NCBI GenBank assembly: GCA_035944135.1
Contig: DASZBM010000002.1
Span: 1,054,001 to 1,118,000 of the forward strand
Reading direction: 5' to 3'
DNA length: 64,000 bases
From: Acidobacteriaceae bacterium
GTDB taxonomy: Bacteria > Acidobacteriota > Terriglobia > Terriglobales > Acidobacteriaceae
A program made the position numbers and the translations under genes. Under the pieces are notes generated by a model. It was not told the origin of the DNA. It searched no databases and saw only the letters and a list, made by a program, of their open reading frames with translations. Positions 54,625 through 63,458 of this stretch are shown here, one piece after another; the stretch's first letter is position 1, and each line of letters opens with the position of its first letter.

Positions 54625-55875
54625 ATGAGTCGTACAAGACCGGACGGGTTTCAACTCACTCGTCTTGCCCATATTTTCTTCATCGCCCCCATCGCGCTCG
54701 CCGCCACACTCCTCGCGGGTTGCAACGATCACCCGCAGTCCGCAGCAGCCGCTGGCGGCATGGGCCCAATGCCCGTGCAGGTCACCACTGCGCAGCAATC
54801 CGACGTACCCATCACCAACTCTTGGGTCGGCACACTCGACGGCTTCGTCAACGCCAACATTCAGCCTCAGGTCTCCGGCTATCTCATCAAGCAGGACTAC
54901 CGCGAAGGCTCCGTCGTACAAAAAGGCCAGGTCCTTTTCGAAATCGATCCTCGTCCCTTTGAGGCCGCGCTTCAGCAAGCCCAGGGTCAACTCGGTCAGG
55001 CCCAGGGCTCCGTTGGCCAGGCGCAGGCGCAGCTTCTACTCGCAGAAATTAATGTCAAACGCGACACACCGCTCGCGGCCGAACACGCCATCGCGCAGAG
55101 CCAGCTCGACAACGAACAGCAGCAAGCGGCGCAGGCCCAGGCCACTGTCCGGTCTGCACAGGCCTCCGTCGCCACCGCACAAGCCGCCATCGCCAGTACA
55201 AAACTCAACCTCGGATTCACGCAGGTACGTTCGCTTATTACCGGAGTCGCCGGTCAAGCCACCACGCAGGTCGGCAATCTCGTCAGCCCGCAATCCGTCC
55301 TCACCTCCGTCTCGCAGCTCGACCCCATCAAGGTCTACTTCTCCATCTCCGACGATGAGTACCTCTCACTCATCAAGCGTTCCAGCCAGAGCAACGCCGA
55401 TCTCCTGCGCGCCTCTTCGAATCTCCCGCTCACACTTACGCTCTCCAACGGCACCGTCTTCCCGCACACCGGCCGCATCATCTTTGTCGACCGCCAGATG
55501 AATCAGCAGACCGGTGCCATCCGCATCGCCGCATCCTTTCCCAACCCCGGAAACATCCTCCGCCCCGGCCAGTTCGCTCGCGTCAGTGCGCAGACTCAGG
55601 TCATTCGCAACGCGTTGCTCGTGCCGCAATCTGCCGTGCAGGAGCTCCAGGGCATCGAGCAGATCTACACCGTCGGCCCCGACAACAAGGTGCATGTCGT
55701 CAACGTCACGCTCGGCCCGCAGCATGGTCAGGACTGGGTCATCACCTCCGGCCTCCAGCCCGGCGTGCAAATCATCCTCACCAACGTCCAGAAATTAAAA
55801 GAAGGCATGCCCGTCAGTCCGCAGCAGATTTCGACACCCCCATCCACCCCCGCTTCAGGCGCGGCCGGGAGATAG
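54625..55875 (+). CDS. RND efflux membrane-fusion protein (AcrA/MexA-type lipoprotein)
   Basis: 416 residues from the ATG at 54625, with GAGAGG upstream; the open frame continues into arsB-like sequence but is not coding there. It has a lipoprotein signal (ALAATLLAGC), a lipoyl half-motif VNANIQPQVSGYLIKQDYREGSVVQKGQVLFEIDPRPFEAAL, a coiled-coil hairpin rich in Gln/Ala (about 110-190), and a beta-barrel end (RPGQFARVSAQTQV, VIRNALLVPQSAVQEL). It links the pump and outer-membrane channel encoded next. Confidence 0.93.
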   Translation: MSRTRPDGFQLTRLAHIFFIAPIALAATLLAGCNDHPQSAAAAGGMGPMPVQVTTAQQSDVPITNSWVGTLDGFVNANIQPQVSGYLIKQDYREGSVVQKGQVLFEIDPRPFEAALQQAQGQLGQAQGSVGQAQAQLLLAEINVKRDTPLAAEHAIAQSQLDNEQQQAAQAQATVRSAQASVATAQAAIASTKLNLGFTQVRSLITGVAGQATTQVGNLVSPQSVLTSVSQLDPIKVYFSISDDEYLSLIKRSSQSNADLLRASSNLPLTLTLSNGTVFPHTGRIIFVDRQMNQQTGAIRIAASFPNPGNILRPGQFARVSAQTQVIRNALLVPQSAVQELQGIEQIYTVGPDNKVHVVNVTLGPQHGQDWVITSGLQPGVQIILTNVQKLKEGMPVSPQQISTPPSTPASGAAGR

Positions 55876-55878
55876 TCG

Positions 55879-58800
55879 ATGTCAAACTTCTTCATCCGGC
55901 GACCCATCGTCGCCATCGTCATCGCCATCCTCACCGTCGTCATCGGCATCGTGTCGATGCTGAACCTGCCCATCGCGCAATACCCCGACATCGTTCCGCC
56001 CGAGATCCAGGTGCAGGCCACCTACCCCGGTGCCGACGCGAAAACACTGGAGCAGTCCGTTGCCACGCCGCTCGAAGAGCAGATGAACGGCGTCGACAAC
56101 ATGCTTTACATGCAGTCCGTTAACGCCAACAACGGACAGGCAACGCTCTACGTCGACTTCGACGTCAAGACCAACCCCGACACCGATCAGGTCCTCTCGC
56201 AGCTTCGCGTCTCGCAGACGCAGTCGCAGCTTCCCCCCATCGTCAACACTGCCGGCGTCACCGTGCTCAAGTCCCTGCACTCGCCGCTGCTCTTCATCAG
56301 CCTCAACTCACCCAACGGCAAGTACGGCCCGGACTTCCTCACCAACTACGCCGTCATCAATCTGCAGGACGAGATCACCCGCGTCAAAGGCGTCAGCCGC
56401 GTGCAGATCTTCGGCGGCCAGTACGCCATCCGCGTCTGGGTGCAGCCTGACAAGATGGCGCAGGTCGGCGTCACCGCTACAGACGTCATCAACGCCATCA
56501 CCACGCAGAACAACGTCTACCCCGCCGGCCAGATCGGCGGTCAGCCCGTCCCGAACGGCCAGCAGTTCACCTACACCGTTCGCACGCAGGGCCGCCTCGT
56601 CACACCCGAGCAGTTTGGCGACATCATCCTGCGCTCCAACCCTGACGGCTCCGTCCTCCATCTTCGCGACGTCGCACGCGTCGAGCTTGGCACGCAAATC
56701 TACAACCTCACCGCGCGCTACAATCAGGCGCCCTCCGGCATCATGGCGGTCTACCAGCTCCCCGGCTCCAACGCCGTCGAGACCGCGCAGGCCGTACGCA
56801 AGCGCATGGACCAGCTCGCCAAGCAGTTCCCCGCGGGCATGGCCTACAACATCCCCCTCGACACCACCAAGGCCGTCACCGCGGGCATCCACGAGATCGT
56901 CGTCACGCTCTTCATCGCGCTCGCTCTCGTCATCTTCGTCGTCTTCATCTTCCTGCAGGGCTGGCGCGCCACCATCATCCCGCTCATGGCCGTGCCCGTT
57001 TCGCTCATCGGCACGTTCATCATCTTCCCTGCGCTCGGCTTCACCATCAACACGCTCTCGCTCTTCGGCCTCGTGCTCGCCATCGGCCTCGTCGTCGACG
57101 ACGCCATCATCGTCGTCGAAGCCGTCGAGCACCTCATCGACACCGGCCTCTCGCCGCGCGACGCCACCATCAAGGCCATGGAGCAGGTCGGCGGACCCGT
57201 CATCGCTGTCGCCATCATCCTCGCCGCGGTCTTCATCCCCACCGCCGCCATCCCCGGCATCACCGGCCGCCTCTATCAGCAGTTCGCGATCACTATCGCC
57301 ATCTCCGTTCTCATCTCCGCGTTCAACGCGCTCACGCTTAGCCCCGCACTCGCTGCGCTTCTGCTCAAGCCGCGCGATCCCAACCGCGGCCGCGGCCCGC
57401 TCGCCCGCTTCTTCGCCTGGTTCAACAAATTCTTCAACCGCACCACGGACAGCTACGTTCACACCTCTAGCGTCCTCATCCACAAGTCCGCACTGGCCAT
57501 GCTCGGCCTCGCCGTCATCGCCCTGCTCGACGTCTTCATGGGCTCCAAACTCCCCACCGGCTTCCTCCCGCAGGAAGACCAGGGCTACATGTACTGCGCC
57601 TTGCAACTGCCTGACGCCTCCTCGCTGCAGCGCACCGACGATGCCGGGCAGCACATCACCAAAGCACTCCTCGACACACCGGGCATCGAGGGCGTCGTCG
57701 CCGTCAACGGCTTCTCGCTCCTCACGCTTACCCAGCAGACCAACACCGCCTTCTTCTTTGTCACGCTCAAGCCCTGGGATCAGCGCAAGTCGCACGATCA
57801 GCAGCTGGCCGCCATCCAGCAGAGCGTCCAGCGCAAACTCATGGGTGTCGGCCAGGGACTTGCCTTCAGCTTCCCGCCGCCCGCCATCCCCGGCATCGGC
57901 ACCTCTGGCGGCGTCACCATGATGATTGAAGACCGCTCCGGCAATGACGACCCGGCCTTCCTCACCAAAAATCTCTACGCCTTCCTCGGCGCCGCCGCCA
58001 AGCGCAAAGAGATCGCTGCCACCATTCCGTCCTATCTGCCGGCAGTGCCACAGCTTTACGCTGACGTCGATCGCGAAAAAGCGTCCGAGCAGCAGGTCTC
58101 ACTCACCGACGTCTACACCACGATGCAGACCTTCATGGGCGGCTACCTCGTCAACTACTTCAACCGCTTCGGCCGTCAATGGCAGACCTACGTCGAAGCC
58201 GAAGGCAGCTCCCGCACCGACATCAACAACATCGATCAGTTCTACGTGCGCAGCGCCAACGGCAGCCAGGTTCCGCTCGCCTCACTCATTCACGTCAAGC
58301 AGATCACCGGCCCAGAGTTCATCCTGCGCTACAACGAGTACCCCGCCGCGCAGCTCAACATCACCGGCGCTCCCGGCTACTCATCCGGCCAGGTCCGGCA
58401 CGCGCTCGAAGAAGTCTTCCAGCAGAGCATGCCCCCCGGCATGGGCTTCGATTACTCCGGCATGAGCTTCCAGGAGCAGCAGGCCGAGCAAGGCGTCCCC
58501 ACATGGGCCGTCTTTGGCCTGTCCATCCTCATCACCTTCCTGATCCTCGCCGCGCTGTATGAAAGCTGGTCGCTTCCCTTCAGCGTCCTGCTCTCAACTC
58601 CCGTCGCGATCCTCGGCGCGTATCTCGCCATCTCCATGCGCTCGCTCGAAAACGACATCTTCGCCACCATCGGCCTCATCATGCTCATTGGCCTCTCCGC
58701 GAAGAACGCCATCCTCATCGTCGAGTTCGCCGTCCACAACTACAAGCAAGGCCAGTCCATCTCCGACGCCGCACTCGGCGCCGCCCGCCTCCGCTTCCGC

Positions 58801-59121
58801 CCCATCGTCATGACGGCCTTCGCCTTCATCTTCGGCTGCCTCCCGCTCTGGCTCGCCTCCGGCTCCGGCGGCGTCTCGCGCCAGATCCTTGGCACCGTCG
58901 TCATCGGCGGCATGGTTCTCGCCACCTTCTTCGGCATCCTCCTCATCCCCGTCAGCTTCTCGGTCGTCGAGTACGTTTCACATCGCTTCAGTCGCGGCGG
59001 CAAAGGCACCACCATGGACTCCAAGCACGACATCGACCCGAAAGAACTCGGCCGCCGCGCCGCCGCCGAAGCCCCACACGTCCACGCCGCCCCCCACACC
59101 GACGACGGAGGCCTCCACTAA
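55879..59121 (+). CDS. HAE1-family RND multidrug efflux pump (AcrB-type)
   Basis: The 1,080-residue inner-membrane pump starts with MSNFFIRRPIVAIVIAILT. The proton-relay aspartate pair is in AIGLVVDDAIIVVEAVEH, and the TM10 lysine is in LSAKNAILIVEFA. Two large periplasmic loops and the repeats are of normal length. The C-terminal tail of about 35 residues is His- and Ala-rich. It starts three bases after the fusion protein and ends directly before the outer-membrane factor. Substrates are probably hydrophobic drugs or solvents, by family. Confidence 0.96.
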   Translation: MSNFFIRRPIVAIVIAILTVVIGIVSMLNLPIAQYPDIVPPEIQVQATYPGADAKTLEQSVATPLEEQMNGVDNMLYMQSVNANNGQATLYVDFDVKTNPDTDQVLSQLRVSQTQSQLPPIVNTAGVTVLKSLHSPLLFISLNSPNGKYGPDFLTNYAVINLQDEITRVKGVSRVQIFGGQYAIRVWVQPDKMAQVGVTATDVINAITTQNNVYPAGQIGGQPVPNGQQFTYTVRTQGRLVTPEQFGDIILRSNPDGSVLHLRDVARVELGTQIYNLTARYNQAPSGIMAVYQLPGSNAVETAQAVRKRMDQLAKQFPAGMAYNIPLDTTKAVTAGIHEIVVTLFIALALVIFVVFIFLQGWRATIIPLMAVPVSLIGTFIIFPALGFTINTLSLFGLVLAIGLVVDDAIIVVEAVEHLIDTGLSPRDATIKAMEQVGGPVIAVAIILAAVFIPTAAIPGITGRLYQQFAITIAISVLISAFNALTLSPALAALLLKPRDPNRGRGPLARFFAWFNKFFNRTTDSYVHTSSVLIHKSALAMLGLAVIALLDVFMGSKLPTGFLPQEDQGYMYCALQLPDASSLQRTDDAGQHITKALLDTPGIEGVVAVNGFSLLTLTQQTNTAFFFVTLKPWDQRKSHDQQLAAIQQSVQRKLMGVGQGLAFSFPPPAIPGIGTSGGVTMMIEDRSGNDDPAFLTKNLYAFLGAAAKRKEIAATIPSYLPAVPQLYADVDREKASEQQVSLTDVYTTMQTFMGGYLVNYFNRFGRQWQTYVEAEGSSRTDINNIDQFYVRSANGSQVPLASLIHVKQITGPEFILRYNEYPAAQLNITGAPGYSSGQVRHALEEVFQQSMPPGMGFDYSGMSFQEQQAEQGVPTWAVFGLSILITFLILAALYESWSLPFSVLLSTPVAILGAYLAISMRSLENDIFATIGLIMLIGLSAKNAILIVEFAVHNYKQGQSISDAALGAARLRFRPIVMTAFAFIFGCLPLWLASGSGGVSRQILGTVVIGGMVLATFFGILLIPVSFSVVEYVSHRFSRGGKGTTMDSKHDIDPKELGRRAAAEAPHVHAAPHTDDGGLH

Positions 59122-60546
59122 ATGCCCTTCCTCCGCACCCACGCAATCACTGGGGTGCCCCATTCATGCGCGAAGCGCATGGGTGGGGTTGCGATGCTCG
59201 CACTCACTGTCACCCTCGCCCTCACCGGCTGCACCGTAGGCCCCAAATACACGCGCCCTAACGTCCCCGCGCCGCCCACCTTCCGCGGCCCCGACAACAC
59301 CGCTATCTCCTCCGACCCAAAGACCTCCATCGCCGACCAGCAATGGTCCACCATCTTCCACGAGCCCGAGCTCCAGCAACTCATCACCACCGCGCTCGCC
59401 AACAACCTCGACCTCCGCATCGCCGCCCAGCACATCCTCGAGCAGCAGGCCCAGGTCCGCATCACCCGCGCGCAGGAGTTTCCGCAGATCGGCGGCACCC
59501 TCTCCGGAAGCGGCACCAACGTCTCCCAATTCGTCATCACCGCACCAGTCGAGTTCGGCCTCACCGCCTCCTGGACCCCCGACTTCTGGGGCCTCTACCG
59601 CAAACAAACCGAAGCCCAGCGCGATCAGCTCCTCGCCCAGCAATGGGCCCAGCGCGCCGTGCGCGTCACGCTCGTCCAGCAGGTCGCGACCACCTACTTC
59701 CAGCTCCGCGCGCTCGACGCCCAACTCGCCGTCGCGCAGCAAACCCTCAAAGTCCGTCAGGACTCGCTCTCACTCACCCAGAAGCTCGAAACCGGCGGCG
59801 CCGCCCCACTCTCTGACGTCCGCCAGGCCGAACAGCTCCTCTACACCGCCTCTTCCGAAATCCCGCAGCTCGAGCAGCAAATCCAGCAGACCGAAAACGA
59901 ACTCCGCCTGCTCCTCGGCCAAACCCCCGGCCCCGTCACCCACACCGACCCCGCTGCACTCACGCCTCCACCCACCGATCTCCCCACCGGCATCGCCAGC
60001 CAGCTCCTCGAGCGCCGCCCCGACATCCAGCAGGCTGAAGCGCAGCTCATGGCCGCCAACGCCAACATCGGCGTCGCCAGCGCCCAGTTCTTCCCGCAGC
60101 TCTCTCTCAGCGGTGAAGGCGGAGCCGGCGGCGTCAACTTCGCCAACCTCATCGGCGTAGTTCTCGGCACCGGCTCCATCACGCAGCCCATCTTCGAAGG
60201 CGGCAAGCTCCGCGGCCAGCTCCAGCTCTCCGTCGCGCAAAAGGACGAGCTCGTCCTCAACTACCAGAAGACCATCCTCGGCGCCTTCCGCGACGTCTCC
60301 AACTCCCTCATCGCCGCGCAGAAAACCCGCGACACCCGCATCGAAGAAGAAAAACTCGTCGCCTCCGCGCAGGACGCCACGCGCCTCGCCCGCGACCGAT
60401 ACAACGGCGGAGCCACCAGCTACCTCGAAGTCCTCACCAACGACTCCAACCTCTTCAACGCGCAGCTCTCCCTCATCACCGCGCAACAAAACGAAGCCCT
60501 CACTCTCGTCCAGCTTTACACCACCCTCGGCGGCGGCTGGCAGTAA
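59122..60546 (+). CDS. Outer-membrane efflux lipoprotein (OprM/NodT family)
   Basis: 474 residues from the ATG that directly follows the pump stop, with GGAGG 10 bases upstream. The first 20 or so residues are encoded by a REP-like palindrome (59151-59188), so the functional start may be the ATG at 59194 (MLALTVTLALTGC), which gives a clean lipoprotein signal. The rest is a TolC-type channel: TVGPKYTRPNVPAPPTFRG, QLITTALANNLDLRIAAQHI, LLERRPDIQQAEAQLMAANANIGVASAQFFPQLSLSG, RYNGGATSYLEVLTNDSNLFNAQL. It completes the tripartite efflux operon. Confidence 0.93.
   Translation: MPFLRTHAITGVPHSCAKRMGGVAMLALTVTLALTGCTVGPKYTRPNVPAPPTFRGPDNTAISSDPKTSIADQQWSTIFHEPELQQLITTALANNLDLRIAAQHILEQQAQVRITRAQEFPQIGGTLSGSGTNVSQFVITAPVEFGLTASWTPDFWGLYRKQTEAQRDQLLAQQWAQRAVRVTLVQQVATTYFQLRALDAQLAVAQQTLKVRQDSLSLTQKLETGGAAPLSDVRQAEQLLYTASSEIPQLEQQIQQTENELRLLLGQTPGPVTHTDPAALTPPPTDLPTGIASQLLERRPDIQQAEAQLMAANANIGVASAQFFPQLSLSGEGGAGGVNFANLIGVVLGTGSITQPIFEGGKLRGQLQLSVAQKDELVLNYQKTILGAFRDVSNSLIAAQKTRDTRIEEEKLVASAQDATRLARDRYNGGATSYLEVLTNDSNLFNAQLSLITAQQNEALTLVQLYTTLGGGWQ
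59151..59188. repeat. REP-like palindrome at the 5' end of the outer-membrane factor gene
   Basis: Arms CCCCATTCATGCGC and GCGCATGGGTGGGG pair throughout if two G-U pairs are allowed, with a GAA loop. It is preceded by TGGGGTGCCCCA. The 10-mer GGGTGCCCCA recurs at 60618, after the same gene. Such elements are normally intergenic; here it lies within the annotated reading frame. Confidence 0.65.
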
Positions 60547-60617
60547 GTTAGGCCAAACCGGGCGCTCCATCTTCGCGTGCGTCTTTATCGCACGTTAAGG
60601 TGTGCGATATTTTTGCC

Positions 60618-60656
60618 GGGTGCCCCACCCTCGGCTTCCGAAGGAGGACAGGGTGG
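60618..60656. repeat. Second REP-like hairpin after the efflux operon
   Basis: Begins with GGGTGCCCCA, the 10-mer shared with the repeat at 59153, and forms a stem CCACCCT (60625-60631) / AGGGTGG (60650-60656). The intergenic space of about 170 bases holds no gene. It may also end transcription between the convergent genes. Confidence 0.55.
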
Positions 60657-60720
60657 TGGTATCGCCTTCCGATCACGTGCGCCAGCGAAATTCATTGCGA
60701 ACGCGGATCTCCTGCACTCG

Positions 60721-61980
60721 CTAAAACCGCAGGGCCCGCTTCACCGCTCGCACCATTCCGGCCGGCGTCTGCCGTACGAACGTCGTCCGCTCCGTCGAAC
60801 CTGCCGGCAACTGCATCAGCCAACGGTACGCCGTGATGGAGTCAGTCGTTAAGCAATGAACACATCCCCATAGATAAAGTCGGAAGCGCCGGTATAACAT
60901 CTCTCCCCACCTCGCCACGATCTCCTCGCGCTTGCGGTCAAGGTTCTCAGCCCATCTCTTCGCAGTCAGTAGATAGCTGTGGCGATCATTCTGAATCATG
61001 CAAATCTCAAACGGCGTCTCAGACATGGCGTCGAGATAGCTGGCAAGATGCAGCGGCGTCGTATTCCCCGGCCACACGTACTTCAGAACGAAAGATGAGA
61101 AGGGGAACTTCGTCCTGGACGCGCATGCATCCGCGTAGACGCGCCTTCCGGGCTTTAGCAGGCACTGATACTGCTTGAACGTCCGAGGATAATCAGGCAG
61201 ATGCTCCGTCACACCGAAATTGATGATCGCGTCAAAAGGTTCACGTGACTGATATTCGAGAAAGTGCTCGCGCACAACCTCGCACGGCAGGTGACACCGC
61301 GCAATCAATTCGTTGCAGTACTTCTCCGACTCCGCGGAGATTGTCAGAGACGTGACATGAACTCCGCGCTCTCCCGCATATTGCGTGAACGCTCCCCAGC
61401 CAGCGCCGATATCGAGAACACGCCATCCCGGCTGCAAATTGCAGGAGCGAAACGCCGTCTCGAACTTGCGCTCCATTGCAACGCCTAACTCCTCATCATC
61501 ATTTTCAAAGTAGGCGTGTGAGTAACAGCGATACCTCTCATCGAGGAACGTCAGGTAGAACTCCGGATCCGTGTCGTAGTGTTCGTGAATCCATTGCCGG
61601 TCACGTTTCGTCTGGCCGTAAAAGATGCGCTGTCCGTAGGTTGACCACAGATACGCCAGCACGTGCCGGTCGTGGAGACTGTTACGCAGATCCATCGCCG
61701 CGACCAGGTCGCCATCAATGTCCAGGTCGCCGAACAGGTACGCTTCGCCGATCCCTATCTCATCCATTGACTTGAGCGCGCGTACTGCGCGTTCGTTCCG
61801 CGCCACAACCCGAAAAGTGACCTCTCCGCTTCCCACTCTCACCAGCGGACGGTCCGGCAGCTGAAACTCAAACGCGGTTCCAGCCGGCAGGCTTGCAGCC
61901 AAACCGGCAAGTACTTTTTCCAGCGCGGAAGGCGCTGCCGGCATCAGCGGGCGTTCCGGTGCATGTTCGACGGGGATCAT
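60721..61980 (-). CDS. CFA-like S-adenosylmethionine methyltransferase with altered active site
   Basis: The 419-residue protein has the cyclopropane-fatty-acid synthase layout: an N-terminal lipid-binding domain, then a Rossmann domain with VLDIGAGWGAF (188-198). HYDTDPEFYLTFLD matches the family, and GVTEHL keeps the active-site Glu (259). However, the family cysteine in YSCAYW is His here (YSHAYF, His155), and the histidine on the later strand is Ala (VYADACAS, Ala285). In known cyclopropane synthases these residues hold bicarbonate, so cyclopropanation is doubtful. A related methyl transfer to an unsaturated lipid is more likely. Confidence 0.82.
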   Translation of the reverse strand: MIPVEHAPERPLMPAAPSALEKVLAGLAASLPAGTAFEFQLPDRPLVRVGSGEVTFRVVARNERAVRALKSMDEIGIGEAYLFGDLDIDGDLVAAMDLRNSLHDRHVLAYLWSTYGQRIFYGQTKRDRQWIHEHYDTDPEFYLTFLDERYRCYSHAYFENDDEELGVAMERKFETAFRSCNLQPGWRVLDIGAGWGAFTQYAGERGVHVTSLTISAESEKYCNELIARCHLPCEVVREHFLEYQSREPFDAIINFGVTEHLPDYPRTFKQYQCLLKPGRRVYADACASRTKFPFSSFVLKYVWPGNTTPLHLASYLDAMSETPFEICMIQNDRHSYLLTAKRWAENLDRKREEIVARWGEMLYRRFRLYLWGCVHCLTTDSITAYRWLMQLPAGSTERTTFVRQTPAGMVRAVKRALRF

Positions 61981-62294
61981 CGATTCGGCCGCTCCTCTTC
62001 TCCGAGAGAGCGAGCGCCCTCATCGGCTTCTTCGGAAAGAACGGTGTTTCACGGCCCAAACCTTTTCGTGTTGCGGTTCTCTGAACGGCTAGTTTTAGCA
62101 CAACCTGCACTGGCCTCAATGTAATTTTTGCGTCATCGATCTCCGCGAAGGCGCCTGTCACCAACCGCATCAACCCACCCGCCGGGCCTAGGATCTTGGG
62201 CCATACCCAGGTGCACACAGGTAGACGTCTAAGTTGTTTCTGCTGAAGATATTGCACCCCCACGGACGCCGGGAGGGATACACTACTTCCCGTC
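61981..62294. other. 314-base divergent intergenic region
   Basis: Between the CFA-like gene and the LacI regulator. No ORF, RNA gene or clear promoter pair was recognised. Just before the lacI-type start, GGGAGGG and CTTCCCG could pair and partly cover the ribosome site; this is speculative. Confidence 0.6.
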
Positions 62295-63356
62295 ATGCCG
62301 AAAGAGAAATCCTCGCCCCCGCCCGGCGCGCGCGTGTCGCTGAAGATGCTCGCCGAGTACCTCGACCTCTCTCCGGCAACCGTCTCCTTTGTGCTGAACA
62401 ACGCACCCAACCGCTCCATCCCGGAAGTCACGCGTGAGCGCGTCAAGGCTGCCGCCCGCAAGTTCGGCTACCGACCTAACCTCATTGCGCGCTCGCTCCG
62501 CGGCACTAACACGTGCACAGTCGGCATCCTTCTTCCGGTCATCGGCGAGGGCTATCACGCGCAGGTTCTCTCCGGCGCCGCAGACGTCCTCATGCGCGAG
62601 GGATACTTCTTCTTCACCGCTCACCACCGCCATCGCCCCGACCTTATCGCCGAGTACCCCCGCCTCCTGCACTCCCGCGGCGTCGAAGGCATCCTCGCCA
62701 TCGACACCCGCCTCTCGGAACCGCCCGTGGCTCCAACGGTCTCCATCGCCTCCCACATGCCGCTTCCGGGAGTCTCGAACATCGTGCTCGACAGCACACG
62801 CGCGGCGGAGCTCGCGCTTGGTCACCTGTTTCGGCTGGGTCATCGAAAGATTGCTTTCATGCGCGGCCAGGCGTTCAGCTCCGACTCCGACACCCGCTGG
62901 CGTGCAACGGTGCAGGTCGCGCGGACGCTTGGCATCCGCGTGTCGTCCGATCTCACAATTCTTCTCGACAGGGACATGCAGTCTCCTGAGCTCGGCTACC
63001 CGGGCATTCAGCAACTGCTGATGCGGCGGCGCGACTTCACCGCCATTGTCTGCTTCAACGACATCTCCGCCATCGGCTGCATTCGCGCGCTGCACGATGG
63101 CGGCCTGCGCGTTCCCGAGGATGTGTCGGTCGTCGGCTTTGACGATATCCAATCGGCGAACTATCACGTTCCAAGCCTGACAACTATTCGCCAGCCGCTT
63201 CAATCGATGGGAGAGCTCGCCGCGACCACGCTGCTGAAAAAAATCGCACGCGAAGAGCAACCGGACATATTGCCCGTGCAACCGGAGCTCATCGTTCGCG
63301 AGTCGACCGCCCCCGTCGCGACATCCGCCTCAGGAGCCGGCAAACACAAGAAGTAA
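62295..63356 (+). CDS. LacI-family transcription regulator
   Basis: The 353-residue product has an N-terminal LacI HTH (VSLKMLAEYLDLSPATVSFVLNNAP, about 16-40) and hinge (PEVTRERVKAAARKFGYRPNLIARSLRG). A periplasmic-binding-like effector domain contains TVGILLPVIGEGYHAQVLSG, NIVLDSTRAAELALGHLFRLGHRKIAFMRG, FTAIVCFNDISAIGCIRALHDGGLRVPEDVSVVGFDDI and PSLTTIRQPLQSMG. It lies 102 bases before a KduD-like gene, so it may control uronate or pectin sugar genes. The start is ATG with a GGGAGGG sequence about 20 bases upstream, a poor distance. Confidence 0.92.
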   Translation: MPKEKSSPPPGARVSLKMLAEYLDLSPATVSFVLNNAPNRSIPEVTRERVKAAARKFGYRPNLIARSLRGTNTCTVGILLPVIGEGYHAQVLSGAADVLMREGYFFFTAHHRHRPDLIAEYPRLLHSRGVEGILAIDTRLSEPPVAPTVSIASHMPLPGVSNIVLDSTRAAELALGHLFRLGHRKIAFMRGQAFSSDSDTRWRATVQVARTLGIRVSSDLTILLDRDMQSPELGYPGIQQLLMRRRDFTAIVCFNDISAIGCIRALHDGGLRVPEDVSVVGFDDIQSANYHVPSLTTIRQPLQSMGELAATTLLKKIAREEQPDILPVQPELIVRESTAPVATSASGAGKHKK

Positions 63357-63458
63357 ACGCGTGCGCGAAACAGACATGCACTGCGGCTTTGCCGTACTCT
63401 GTTGCTGACAATCAAAGGGAGAGCGATTCGCTTTCTCACGAGAACTCCCAGGAGATTC

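Noticed and set aside
56308-57795. Long open frame (495 codons) antisense to the RND pump
   Set aside because: Rich in Asp, Glu and Gly repeats with no domain or ribosome site. It mirrors the GC-rich codon pattern of the conserved pump gene on the other strand.
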